Assembly (NCBI GenBank): GCA_022264855.1
Contig: JABYQU010000006.1
Span: 992,001-1,056,000 of the forward strand
Length of the DNA: 64,000 bases
From: Lenzites betulinus
Taxonomy: Eukaryota; Basidiomycota; Agaricomycetes; Polyporales; Polyporaceae
Reading direction: 5' to 3'
Within the stretch, counting starts at the first letter, position 1. The number at the start of each line of letters is the position of its first letter. A model generated the notes under the pieces. That model was given only the letters and a program-made list of their open reading frames with translations. It had not been told where the DNA came from and did not search any database. Below, piece after piece: positions 9,219 to 19,400 of this stretch. Made by a program: the position numbers and the translations under genes.

Positions 9219-11202
9219 TCAATGAGGCACCATAGCTAAAACAAAGGAGAGCAGAAGCAAGTTCATCGCTCGAGCAATACTGTCCACTATCACGGCCTGC
9301 TGTGTGCGCAACGCAGCGGGTTCATCTGTACAAGTAAATGTAAATGCCCCTCCTTTGATCGTACAAGTACTCTTACGTTCGTCCGTGCGTCCTGCTATCC
9401 CAGAGTGAAGAGTGGTGGTAGACACCTCCCCTGCGATACATATCAGTACCGCAGCGTTCGTCGTAATAGAGTCCTCGTATATGCACACTCACCTTCGACA
9501 TATTCTGCGAGATTTGACACCACCTTGCTCTCGTGGCTACCAGCCTTCGTTGATTCAGGCAAACCCGGTTCTTCATCGCTATGGCAGAGTTCGGAGAGCT
9601 AATAAGGCTGCGAAGAGTTGAGGGAACAAAAGTAACCGAACTTACCCCTTTTGACTGTTCGTCGAAGTATGTGCGTCGTTGCCTACAGAGCTTTCAGGTG
9701 TACAATTAGTGAGAGTGGTATGGGCGTGCTATATGTGATATACCTCTGGCGCGACGGACCAACCTTGTCTCCATCTCGAAAGATCGGAGAGGTATCCTCG
9801 TAAACTATCATGCGACGTGAGTGTCTGGGGATCATATCCGTCATTGTATCCAGCACATACTTTGCCATATTTCGAGGCCAGTGGAGCTAGCAATGGCAAC
9901 CCTCAAACACGATTGGCCGGTCGTAAGACCAGGGGCGTCGACATCGATGCTCGCGACAGCATATATTCGGGCTAACAAGTAGCGGTGAGGATATCGGACG
10001 CGGAGGAGGTTGTTGGACGTACTGCTCCCGGAGCGGAATGCTCCACGGTAGGATAGATTCTCCAAATCCCATATCTGGACCTCGCCCGACGTCGTGCATG
10101 ATAATAACGTCCTCCGATCAAGCGCGGACAGTACGACTATGTCATCTGTGAGATCTGTAGGACAAGGATCAAAAGTGCGGGGTGCGCTTGTGTGCGCAAC
10201 TTCGGAGGGGAGGTTGTGGAGTTCCAGTCTATTCCAGGGGTTGCTAACGACAAAGGATGCATCTCCGACGAACGTTACGAGGTCCCTGAAATAGGATTAG
10301 AGTCCTTACATGAGAACTAACAGAGGAACGTATACATCACCGGAGAGATGTGTTGCTCTGCTACGACCTTTCCAAGATGCACATCGAACTGAATTCTGTC
10401 GAATATGATCAGATATAGGACAAGTGAATGGCGTGCGTACACGAACACTTTCCCATGAGAAGAGTAGAATATGTATAGCCCACCGCTCGTCGAGGAAAAT
10501 TGCATATGTGAAATAGTTGCACCGTCTGCATTGTAACGTAGCCCACCCCGAGATGTGGCTATATCATCAGACACGGTCAATGTATGAACTCTCAATTGGT
10601 AGATGACGCACGTTTCTTCTGAAGAAGCGACCATACACTGAATTGATTCCCCGAGGCAAGCGCGAGTAAGCTGTGGTTTGCGTCGAAGGTTAAGAGACCG
10701 CGATGTAGTAGTGAATGACCCGCGTGAATCACAGCCGCGCGCGATTTCGATGGCAGATAGCTTGTCTCTAGTCTCCAGATGCGGACCTTTCCATCTGAAT
10801 ATATACAGGCCAAAGCTGGCCTTCCAGCGGTGGCCGCCCAGCACATGAACAAAGCAATGCATTGATGCGTAATCCTGGCAATTTCTTCGAAGGAGCTCGC
10901 ATCCAAGAATCGTAACGTTCCGTCGGTGCCTTGGTAACAGGTTAACCCAAGGTTTGTCGAGAAGGAGAAATCGTACCGCTTGCCACGAGGAAGGTCTTAT
11001 CTGGACTCAGCAAGAGGGCGCCTGTGGAACTCTCCATCGTGCGGACCCTCCTCGCTTGCATAAGCGGGAGTTCCTTCGATATTCCAGGCTATGTATCATG
11101 AGTTCAGATCATTTAAGAATGCTCGTACAGCGGAGAAAAGGATACCGATGAGTCAGGGAGTCCTTTCAGAGGTAGGAATAGGCCACGGTCGGAACAAGGC
11201 AT
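9219..11202 (-). CDS. WD40-repeat protein with hydrophobic C-terminal tail, 11 exons
   Basis: Eleven exons keep phase and give 472 residues: 11202-11146, 11088-10977, 10929-10612, 10558-10441, 10395-10336, 10285-9861, 9804-9760, 9682-9646, 9578-9493, 9430-9377 and 9325-9219. WD-type blades are visible as LLLSPDKTFLVASGTDGTLRF, IYSDGKVRIWRLE, LLALASGNQFSVWSLL, LLSCTTSGEVQIWDLE and RVAIASSTGLEIWQ. A polar acidic linker (about residues 380-435) follows, and the protein ends in AMNLLLLSFVLAMVPH. A propeller would scaffold protein complexes; the hydrophobic end suggests a tail anchor, for example in the ER. The first seven exons are firm; the four short 3' exons were chosen because they alone keep phase. 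Orthology to a named WD40 protein was not established. Confidence 0.7.
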
Positions 11203-11267
11203 CCCGGAGTTACTAGTGGTAGACGAAACGGTGGACCATGTATTGATATACACGTTGGTGAGCCAGC

Positions 11268-11292
11268 TGTGTGCGCGTGTGTGTGTGCGTGT
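11268..11292. repeat. GT/GC-rich microsatellite
   Basis: An imperfect (GT)n run interrupted by GC lies just upstream of the WD40 gene start. A related run (ACACGTGTGTG) follows within 20 bases. Confidence 0.6.
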
Positions 11293-11939
11293 ACAGTTGA
11301 CACGTGTGTGCTGACCGATGAGTCAACTCAATTTGTACATATTTCGTGGATTGCGATTGTGCTGAGTTCCCTCTTTGAGTGAGTGAGTGAGCGAGCAATC
11401 AAGTGATGGTTCCAGGTGCTAGTACTGAAATCAGGGTAGGTACTCGCTCAAGCGCCCAATCGTCATCACGAGCGCTTAACTGCGTACTTATTGTGAGCGT
11501 TGTACTTAACATTACTCATGCCTGCGCGCTGAACGCCGCGCGGTCATGCGTGCGCGAGATCGAAATATTACTATCACCCACTCCTTGCGTGTATTCGGAG
11601 CCACACCACCGGACGCGCATTGTCCTGCTCTATCTGGACCTCTGGAGTTGCAAGTCCCGAGACGCGCCGCGCTGCGCAGAAAAAGCTGCTTCAATATCGG
11701 GGTCTGGATGACCTTGCACTCACTCACTCCATCAGTCGTTTCTCAAAGTGAGAGAGACTAAAGATTAAGATGATAACACGATTGTTCCTCCTTCGCGGGA
11801 GTTTCGCAGATGTTCTGGGTCGTCGACTCAATTAAGTATACCATATATATGCCCGCGCGCTGCGCCGGCCGGCCCGTGCACAAGCTCGGCCCGCGTCAGC
11901 GCGTTATCCTTGCAGCGCTGAGCGCTGTGCAGCCATATT

Positions 11940-12230
11940 CCCCCTTTTTCCCTTCACCACCTCCAGTGTCGCTGCGACATCAACCGTCGTGACCTCCGTC
12001 ATCAAGACCAGCTCGGTCGCCAAATCTAGCTCCACCCCCGTCGTTAGCTCGGTGGCGACGTCCAGCGCCGCGGTCACAGTCAGCTCTGCAGCGACGTCGA
12101 CGACGGTCAGCTCTATGGTCACCTCCAGCTCCGTCCCCGCGTCCAGCTCGGTGGCCACGTCTGCCGTCAGTTCCATGACCGTATCCATCATGTCTCTGGA
12201 TCCTGTGTGTGCGTCCCCGCATGGCATTAG
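11940..12230. other. Ser/Thr/Val-rich repetitive segment, possible mucin-like exon
   Basis: On the plus strand this reads as about 85 residues of Ser, Thr, Val and Ala with repeated SSVATS-like units, as in O-glycosylated linkers of fungal wall proteins. On the minus strand the same DNA is an open frame of 107 codons with repeating Glu-Leu-Thr units. Neither strand gives a signal peptide or a recognisable neighbouring domain. It is reported as a repetitive coding-like segment of unknown strand. The repeating TCCAGCTC(G/C)GT-type unit could also be a plain minisatellite. Confidence 0.35.
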
Positions 12231-13951
12231 CTGCCATCAATGCGCAATATCGCGTGAGCGCTCCATCTTTTTTCTTATATAGCAACTACGACACGCTAAT
12301 CACACTGTCCGAAATCCCTGATCAAGCGTTCAACGCATCTACTGTTCCAGGGCACATCGTGTTCAACGTTCTTGCGACGACATCGCGTTGTGGCTGCACT
12401 AGCCTGTTACAAGAGTGTGCGCACGGCGAGTCCTTGAATGCGGTGGCGAAGAGACGACTCACTAATAGAAGTGCGCGTTTAAAAGTGCTTCAGGTTCGAA
12501 CCTCTATTAGATGTGTCAAAGGTGGGGACCGGGCGTCCATGGAATGTGCAGCGATAGGCTGATACCTATATTTCCTTGTGGGCAGGTTGTTGCGGTGTAC
12601 CCCGTGCACATATTGCTTCCAGTACCAGATCCATAAGCCTACCATCGCGCAGTCATCAAGCTTTGGACACACTGAACAATTGTCTTATGCGCGGCTCCGT
12701 TAAGTCATGAGCATGTAGGGGCTCATAGTGCATGGTAAATCTCGCGCACCCGACTCTCCGTGGAACGGTGTGGATCCTCACTCCCGTCCACTTAATATCG
12801 TCGACATGCGACCATACAACAAAAACATCGTATTTCAACCCTCCTGACTCTCAGAGGTCGACCCCATACTATTGTGCAGTTTATGTTCTCGTTAGGTACG
12901 ACACTATTTTATAGACCAACGATGTTGCATGGATGGAGGATTGGAGTGCCCGAGTCGCGCGGCTACCTGCAGGTAAATGCACAATTATAAGTGATATCGT
13001 CCAATTAGTTACGTCACGTGGCAACTGCTCAAACCCGGTGTCTGGGGTCTTACCTTATTCCCATCCTTTTCAAGAGCTGAAAAGTTAACTTTTTGTCATC
13101 TGATGAAGTGTACTGTTCTGGCAATCAATTAATACTTCCCTTGACATCATTGATTTACGGTTTCCTCTGCAGCGCCTTTTCACGATCTTCAATGTGCATC
13201 AATGTGCACATTTGATTACGGATAGAATATTTTAAATTCCCCAAAGCACTCCAGAAGTTGGAAATCCATATTCGACGCCTTATGTCGTAGGAATAGGTCA
13301 ATGTGTGTGAGGCTTGAAAACGGGAAGATTTTATGAGACATCTTAGCTTAAGCATGATTTTTTCCACATCCACAAGCCAATATTTTCAGCCTATTGACCT
13401 CCGAATGTGGCGTTCCTTTCTCATGGTGGGAAACGAATGAATGATCGCCTGATACAGACATCTAAAAGGTTACGTAACTATGGGCGCTGAAGACTGGGAA
13501 AAGGCGTCGATTACCACGCATTTCACGATCATTTAAAGGCATCGCAAAATTCTTTCATAATGCAGCATTTACGCAACCTTTACCGTCACTGGAAACGGTA
13601 ATTTCTATGCAGTGCGCCATGCTGCCCACGTCTGCCGTCCACGCTCATGCGACGCACTCGAGTCAAGGGCGCATGATACCCGCGCTGATTAGAAGGCCGC
13701 GAAGACCTCCAGCCAGGTCCGCTCTCCCGTCCTATGCGGTGTGCCCTGTGTTTTAGTCATGTCCGCCCCAGCCTCTCAAACTCCCAAACACAGATACGTC
13801 ATGAGAGAATGTGTCCGGGGCGAGACAAGCCCTGGGTCCTGTGAGAAGCTGCGCCTCGCGCGTGGGTGAGCGTTCTCGAGATCGCCGGGCATGTCATGAA
13901 ACGCGGACTCTCACGTACTGTCAGTGTTCGAACACAAACGGACCTGTCGAC

Positions 13952-14047
13952 ATGAGGCCGCGATGGGCTCACAGATTGACATGGTCTTCATCCAGAAACA
14001 CCCTGCGCAAGGGACAGGCCTGTCGCACATGTCGTAGAAGACATGGG
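13952..14047 (+). pseudogene. Fragment of a Zn2Cys6 transcription factor
   Basis: After an ATG at 13952 the frame reads SSSRNTLRKGQACRTCRRR, the typical opening of a fungal Zn2Cys6 DNA-binding domain in basidiomycetes (first two cysteines C-x2-C plus basic residues). The expected continuation (Lys-x-Lys-Cys-Asp and four more cysteines) is absent in all three plus-strand frames over the next few hundred bases. It is either a truncated relic or the first exon of a gene whose other exons I could not find. Confidence 0.4.
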
Positions 14048-14713
14048 TGGGCGGGGCTTGTAGAAGAGAACCGGCTGCTAGACTCGAAGCTGGAGCTAGT
14101 GCATTCAATTGTGACTGGCTGATTGTTCCGCCCTCCGCCGTCTTGTCCCGGCTTCAGCTCGCGCGCTGAGAGCGGTTCGGAACAAAAACGAATTCAAAGT
14201 GCTGTGCTGTTTCTACTGCCTCACATCTACTAGCTCATGCTTGTGCGTACTCACCGTAAATAGCCGGTTGTTTTAGGACACGCCTGACGTCTTTTAATAG
14301 TCTTGCACGTTAGTAATTTGAGATACAGAGAGTGAGAAGGCGGTACTCACCAATGTCACCAATAGCGGGCCAGCTCGATGATAATGTCCTATTCGCACAT
14401 GCGGATAGGTCGAACGTATGTCCAGCATAGTGCATGGCGCATGAGATCTTGAGATCCTAATCACGATGCTCGTCCCACCGAAGATTCCTGCAAGTGCAAT
14501 TACTACCCCTCCTAGAAATATTCGTATAACATATTCGATGCCTAAGGAAGTCCCACGCTTCACTGACATCTTTGCAACACGGTCAGTGAGACGCACCGGA
14601 TTACCGAGGACCAACCTGCGGCCATGATGGTGGCCTCGATGCCCTGAGCCAACGCTCTAACGCAGGCCTATGAATATGTCAAGCAAGGCAGTGTGTTTCT
14701 GAATACAGACGCA

Positions 14714-16057
14714 CTAGTTCATAAGGCGAAACCGGGCGCAAAACAGAATACTACAGCCAGGTGGGAGTTGGAAGGGTGCCATAGGAAGGTCCTCCAAGTC
14801 AGTCGAGGATACTTTCGCCACTTGCATCGCATTCCAAGGGCGCCATATGTGCAGTTCCCTCTCCGCCTTCACATCGTCTAGCGTATGCGCCCGTGCCGCT
14901 GCCGAGCCCGGACCCCCGAAGTCCAGCACAACGGCGATCTCCTCGGATTCTCGGGGGTTGCCCGGCGACTCCCTCGAACATCGTGCAACGCAGAGCCGGG
15001 GCACGCCCTGGGAGCGCTGCAGGCTCGCCACGGAGGACATATGCAGAACCTCGACGATCCGCACGCAGAGATCTGGGGCCACCCGCGAGTGCGCCTGCGG
15101 CCGCTGCGCCTGAAGTTCCATGTCCTTGTACCACAGCCCAAGCGTCGTGTTGTGCTTCGCGAAGACCCGCTGTGCGCGTTGCGCCAGCCCACCTCTGTGT
15201 CGGAACTGTCAGCTGGCTTGTTCCTGTGTCCCTGCGTAGCAGGCCAGGCCCGCACACCATCAGCCGGCACTCACCTGATGAACTTTGCGCTCTTCGACTT
15301 CGACGCCTTCTCAGGACTCTGCTTGAGGCCGCGTTGCAGCTCGCGTTCGGCCGGAGGCACGTACGTGCCGGCGTTTTGTTCAAAGTATATGCCGAGCAGC
15401 TCGTCCGTGCCACTCTCCGTCCGCGGGTCCATTGCTACCGCGACCCGGGTGGTCAAGATGGTCTTCATTTTGCTCGGGTCTATTTTGGGAGGTCCTATGG
15501 CGGGCGCGGGAGGTGGCTGCAGTGGGCGCAAGTTCTTGGGCGGGTCTTTGGGGGGTGTGGGAACCGGAAGGATGGGTTGGAACTGCTTCAAGGCGCCCTT
15601 CACAAGAGGCTTGACGGGGGGTTTGGGCGGAGCAGGCCGTGAGATTCTATGGGCGGCCAGGATGGACGCATGTCTGTTCTGTGCGGACACGGTCCGCGAG
15701 CTCGGGCCAGCAATGGGAGGTTGTGCGACCGGTATTCTCGAAGGGCGCGTGATCGAGGACGGGGCAAGGGGTAACTTAGAAGGCCCAGCAGCAGGTTGTT
15801 GCTGTAGTCGATGTGTAGTCCGCGAAAGGGTATCCTTTGCGCTCGGCTTCGACCGTCTCGGGTCATCGAATGCAGACGTGAACTTGGGTGCGGGAGTCTT
15901 CCCCGCAGCGCGCTTTGAGCTCACAAACCCTTCCGGAGTATGCATCAGCTTACGCTTCTTCGGGGATTGCCCTTCCTATACATTTTCTTAATCAGATGGG
16001 GGCATATAGTAACAGCCCGTTAACACTACGCACCACAGTGTCCCGAAGTGATGGCAT
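14714..16057 (-). CDS. Conserved nuclear-type protein with NLS, three exons
   Basis: Exons 16057-16034 (24 nt), 15975-15275 and 15194-14714 splice in phase into 401 residues. The short first exon encodes MPSLRDTV. The second opens with EGQSPKKRKLMHTPEGF, whose PKKRKL is a classic basic nuclear import signal. The next 200 residues are Pro/Ser/Lys-rich and disordered. The C-terminal 160 residues are well folded in appearance: LAQRAQRVFAKHNTTLGLWY, then VAPDLCVRIVEVLHMSS, LHIWRPWNAMQ and CSILFCARFRLMN. I recall close relatives across Polyporales, all without assigned function. A nuclear role is inferred from the signal only. The gene is divergent from HEATR5, with a 441-bp shared upstream region. 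Confidence 0.72.
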
Positions 16058-16498
16058 GCTACCACCGTACGGGCGTTGTGGCTGAAGAACTTATGCGCGA
16101 CGCGTGTAATCTGTTTACGTGCAGATTGGATCGTTGGTCGGTGTTCAAGCAGACCTAGACAATAGATATGGTGGCAAAATGCGCGATTCTCGCCTGGCAA
16201 GTATGGGTCATTCACGGGGTGGTGGTGGTAAAAAGTCTAAAGACTTAGAGACGCCTTGAGCTAAGTGGGCGCCTAGTCACACCTTCGCCACGTGGCCTAC
16301 CCCTAGTCCGATCAAAGTTACGCGCCCCCAGGATTGGAACGCGCTGCGACCGGCTGCGTCTCCTCGACCTTGTACTGATCGCCCCTCGGTCTGGAGTGTC
16401 CACCGGCATCGTTCTTGGACGGCTATCGCTAACACTACTCTTGCAAATTATTGCCCTTCAGGGAGAATCTCTCGTCTCCAACTACTCCGGTAGACAAC

Positions 16499-19400
16499 AT
16501 GGCAGCCGGAGACACTGCCATTGAGTTACTTGACGAGGTGAATACACTCTGCAAGGCTTCCAACAGTGGACTGAGCGCGAGCCTTCACAGTCCAAACTAT
16601 CCGAGGAGAATGGAGAGATCTATCTCTTCCAGTGGTTATCATCCACGGAGAAACAGGCGAAGCGGGCAAGCGTGGTACGTGACCTTATGGACTTTACGCT
16701 CTAGCATCCTGTCCGACCTGGGCACGGTCATAAGGAGCAACTCAAGACATGTCAAACGGAACTGGAAGAATCCCTGTTGAAAATCATCACCGCTCCGGAA
16801 CCGTTCCCGCTCCCCGGCCGTCCTATACGGAGACTGGTTGCGAGCTGCCTACATGCGTTATATCTGCGGGGAGAGACCAAGTCGCTCTTCGACACCATCC
16901 AAGCTTTCCTGAAGATTTTAACAGAGACGAAGCCAGCGGCGAAAGAATCCAGTCGAATGTGAGCCTAACCATCTCAACCCAGGGTTATATTCCCTCTAAT
17001 TGCGAGCCAGAGCTGCCATCTACTGTATTGGCGAGTTGATGGGTACCTATGGTCACCAAGTAAGGATACCTGCTTTGATTCCGTTTGCATATGACTTATT
17101 TGGCTCGTGTTCAACTATGTAGGTGATGTCTCAAATGGCCGAAGTCGCGACAGTGTCAATCAAGCTCTACCGCTCATCCAGTGTCCGTCGACCACCTACT
17201 TTCCCTTCATTTACAGGACTCACCCAAACTATAGCCGATCATCTTGCGGACATACGCTCTGTACACCCTGGCGAAAGCACTTTCCACGGCACGGCGTGCC
17301 GTTACCGACTCCGTTGCGAAGGATATTATCAAACATAGCAGGAACGCACTCGGCGACAAGGCCTTCCCTGTGCAGAGAGCTGCATGCGAAGTATGTTCCA
17401 TCTCTTGGAGTCTACCCTATGCGTACTCACTGTCTATCAGGTCCTAATTCTCATGTTTCCTACTGGGGACGGCACTCGTTCCGTGACGGACGTTGAGAAT
17501 ATTCTCAACATTTGCATCAAGGGCCTTGAAGGTGCGGACCAGCTGACACGGAAGGCACTGGCCAAACTCGCGGCCCATATGCTCGCATCAACGCAGATTG
17601 AGCAGGTAATACCGGTACCTGACGCGGCAAAGAAGGGTAAGAAGTCCCAGAACCAAGACGAAGATGAAGACAGCACAATCACCCCCCACGTTACCCAAGA
17701 GGAGGCGAAGCCCATCATGACCGCTGCAGAAATGCTACTCCAGTTGTCGGCACACTTCAACAAGCCGCAGACGACGCGCCGGACGCGTGTAGGCATCTTC
17801 GACATCTACGCGGCGCTCTTCTGGCAGCTAGGCTCGAGTTTTGTGGAGGGCAACTACGCTCTGGTCGTCAGTCATTTCATGACCGAAATCATCACCAATC
17901 CGCGGAACTCTGGAACTCGCTATGAGGTCTTGTTCGTGCGCTCACTCATCGAGCTCATCCTTCGTGATCTCGTTGGTGTCCGCATGCTTGGCGAGCAGGC
18001 TCAGATTGCCGCAATTCAGGAGCTGTCGAGCACGTACTTGAAGCGCTGGCCTGCACTGATGCCTGGTCAGTCTGCACCAAGCCCTCTGTGTCTAGTCGTG
18101 GCTCTGCGAGAAGTAAGCGGGCTTCTCCAGCAGCTGGGCAATGCTCCGGGACCGGTTCAGGTAATCAGACTAAGTTCTGCATGGTGTTTTAAAAGCTCAC
18201 GCAGACTAGGACGCACTCTCTGATCCGTTGATCAACCTTCTCTCGCATCCAAGCCACAGCGTCAGGATCAATACCGCATGGACCCTGCGCTGCTTCTGCT
18301 ATTCTACCCCACTCCGGTTGCCAAAGGTGCTCCTCAGTGTCGTCGAGAAGCTCCAACGAGACGTCTCGTCCCTCACGACGCCCGCCGCTCCTTCCGACAT
18401 CCACCTTCGTGCTCTTGGTCACTCATATGGTCTTGCAGCGCTACTTGCTGTCATCCCCGATCGGCCTCTGTATGTCTCCTACGACATCAGCGCGAAGGTG
18501 TTCGACATGGCCGTACAAATCCTGAAGCGCGCTGGCGAACACGATGTGAAGGTCGCGCGTATCGAAATTGAGATCGCGTGGACGTGTATTGCATCGCTGA
18601 TGACACTCGGGCCGAACTTTGTGCGGCCACATCTCCCTCAGCTGCTCGTCCTTTGGCGCAACGCTCTTCCAAAGCCCACCACGAAGGACGGCGCAGCAGG
18701 TAGAAGCGTCACGGAGTGGGAGTTCCTTCTTCATGTCCGCGAGAGCACCGTCGGAGCCATCCACTGCTTCCTCAAGCACAATTCGCCATCGCTCGTGACC
18801 GCTGATGTGACCAGGCGGATCTCATCCATGCTGGGGAACGGTCTGGCGTTCGCAAACACCTACATCACCAATCGCCCAAGTCTCAACCAAGAAGAGCTAC
18901 AAAGTGAATCCCAGGGCCTCGGTATTGACGGCCGCGAGGCGCTCCTGAGGTCGCGCGTCTTCCAATGCTTCTCCTTGGTTGGCTTCTCTGGCGTCACCGA
19001 GTCGGTCCAGAGCTCTCTGCTGCAGTCTGTGATCACACTCTTTGCGAGCCCTGATGGTTACACTGGCTCGTCCGTTCAGGCTGCGATCACTTCCTCCGCC
19101 GGGACATTCACTTCCATTTGGCAAAGTGTCGACGGCTATGCCTATGGATTAACTAACCTCGATGTGGATGATAACCCGGACTGGATGAACAGGGACAACA
19201 TAGAGACATCTATCGATAGGATGGTAGGTCGGCCGGGCATCTTGTCGGGTCATCTTTTTAATTGGCCCCACAGTGTCAGAAACCAATCTTCACTGCGCTC
19301 GAGCACGACCCGCTGTATTTATGCCAAGCAATAGTGACCGACGCACGTCAGCGCGCAGAACCTCCTCCGGCCGCCACGGCTGCGGTTGATGCCTCTATCC

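Larger units (their letters stand above)
11203..14713. other. Gene-poor 3.5 kb region
   Basis: Apart from the Ser/Thr-rich segment and the Zn2Cys6 fragment listed separately, no gene could be assembled here. It includes a GT-rich microsatellite, an AT-rich island at about 13060-13610, and a minus-strand frame (14614-14294) with one hydrophobic stretch (IRIFLGGVVIALAGIFGG) that may be an exon of an unrecognised membrane protein. Confidence 0.4.

Noticed and set aside
12462..12510. tRNA-like element: CTAATAG and CTATTAG can form a 7-bp stem around a B-box-like GGTTCGAACC
   Set aside because: The enclosed sequence is only 49 nt, with no D arm or anticodon arm, and the T arm does not pair properly.
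14799..15991. Several long plus- and minus-strand frames (up to 368 codons) over the nuclear protein gene
   Set aside because: They overlap the well-supported three-exon gene and have no recognisable motifs.
16538..16712. Apparent frameshift and in-frame TAG at the start of HEATR5
   Set aside because: Two ordinary introns of 53 nt (16538-16590) and 60 nt restore a continuous protein that matches the animal HEATR5 N-terminus.
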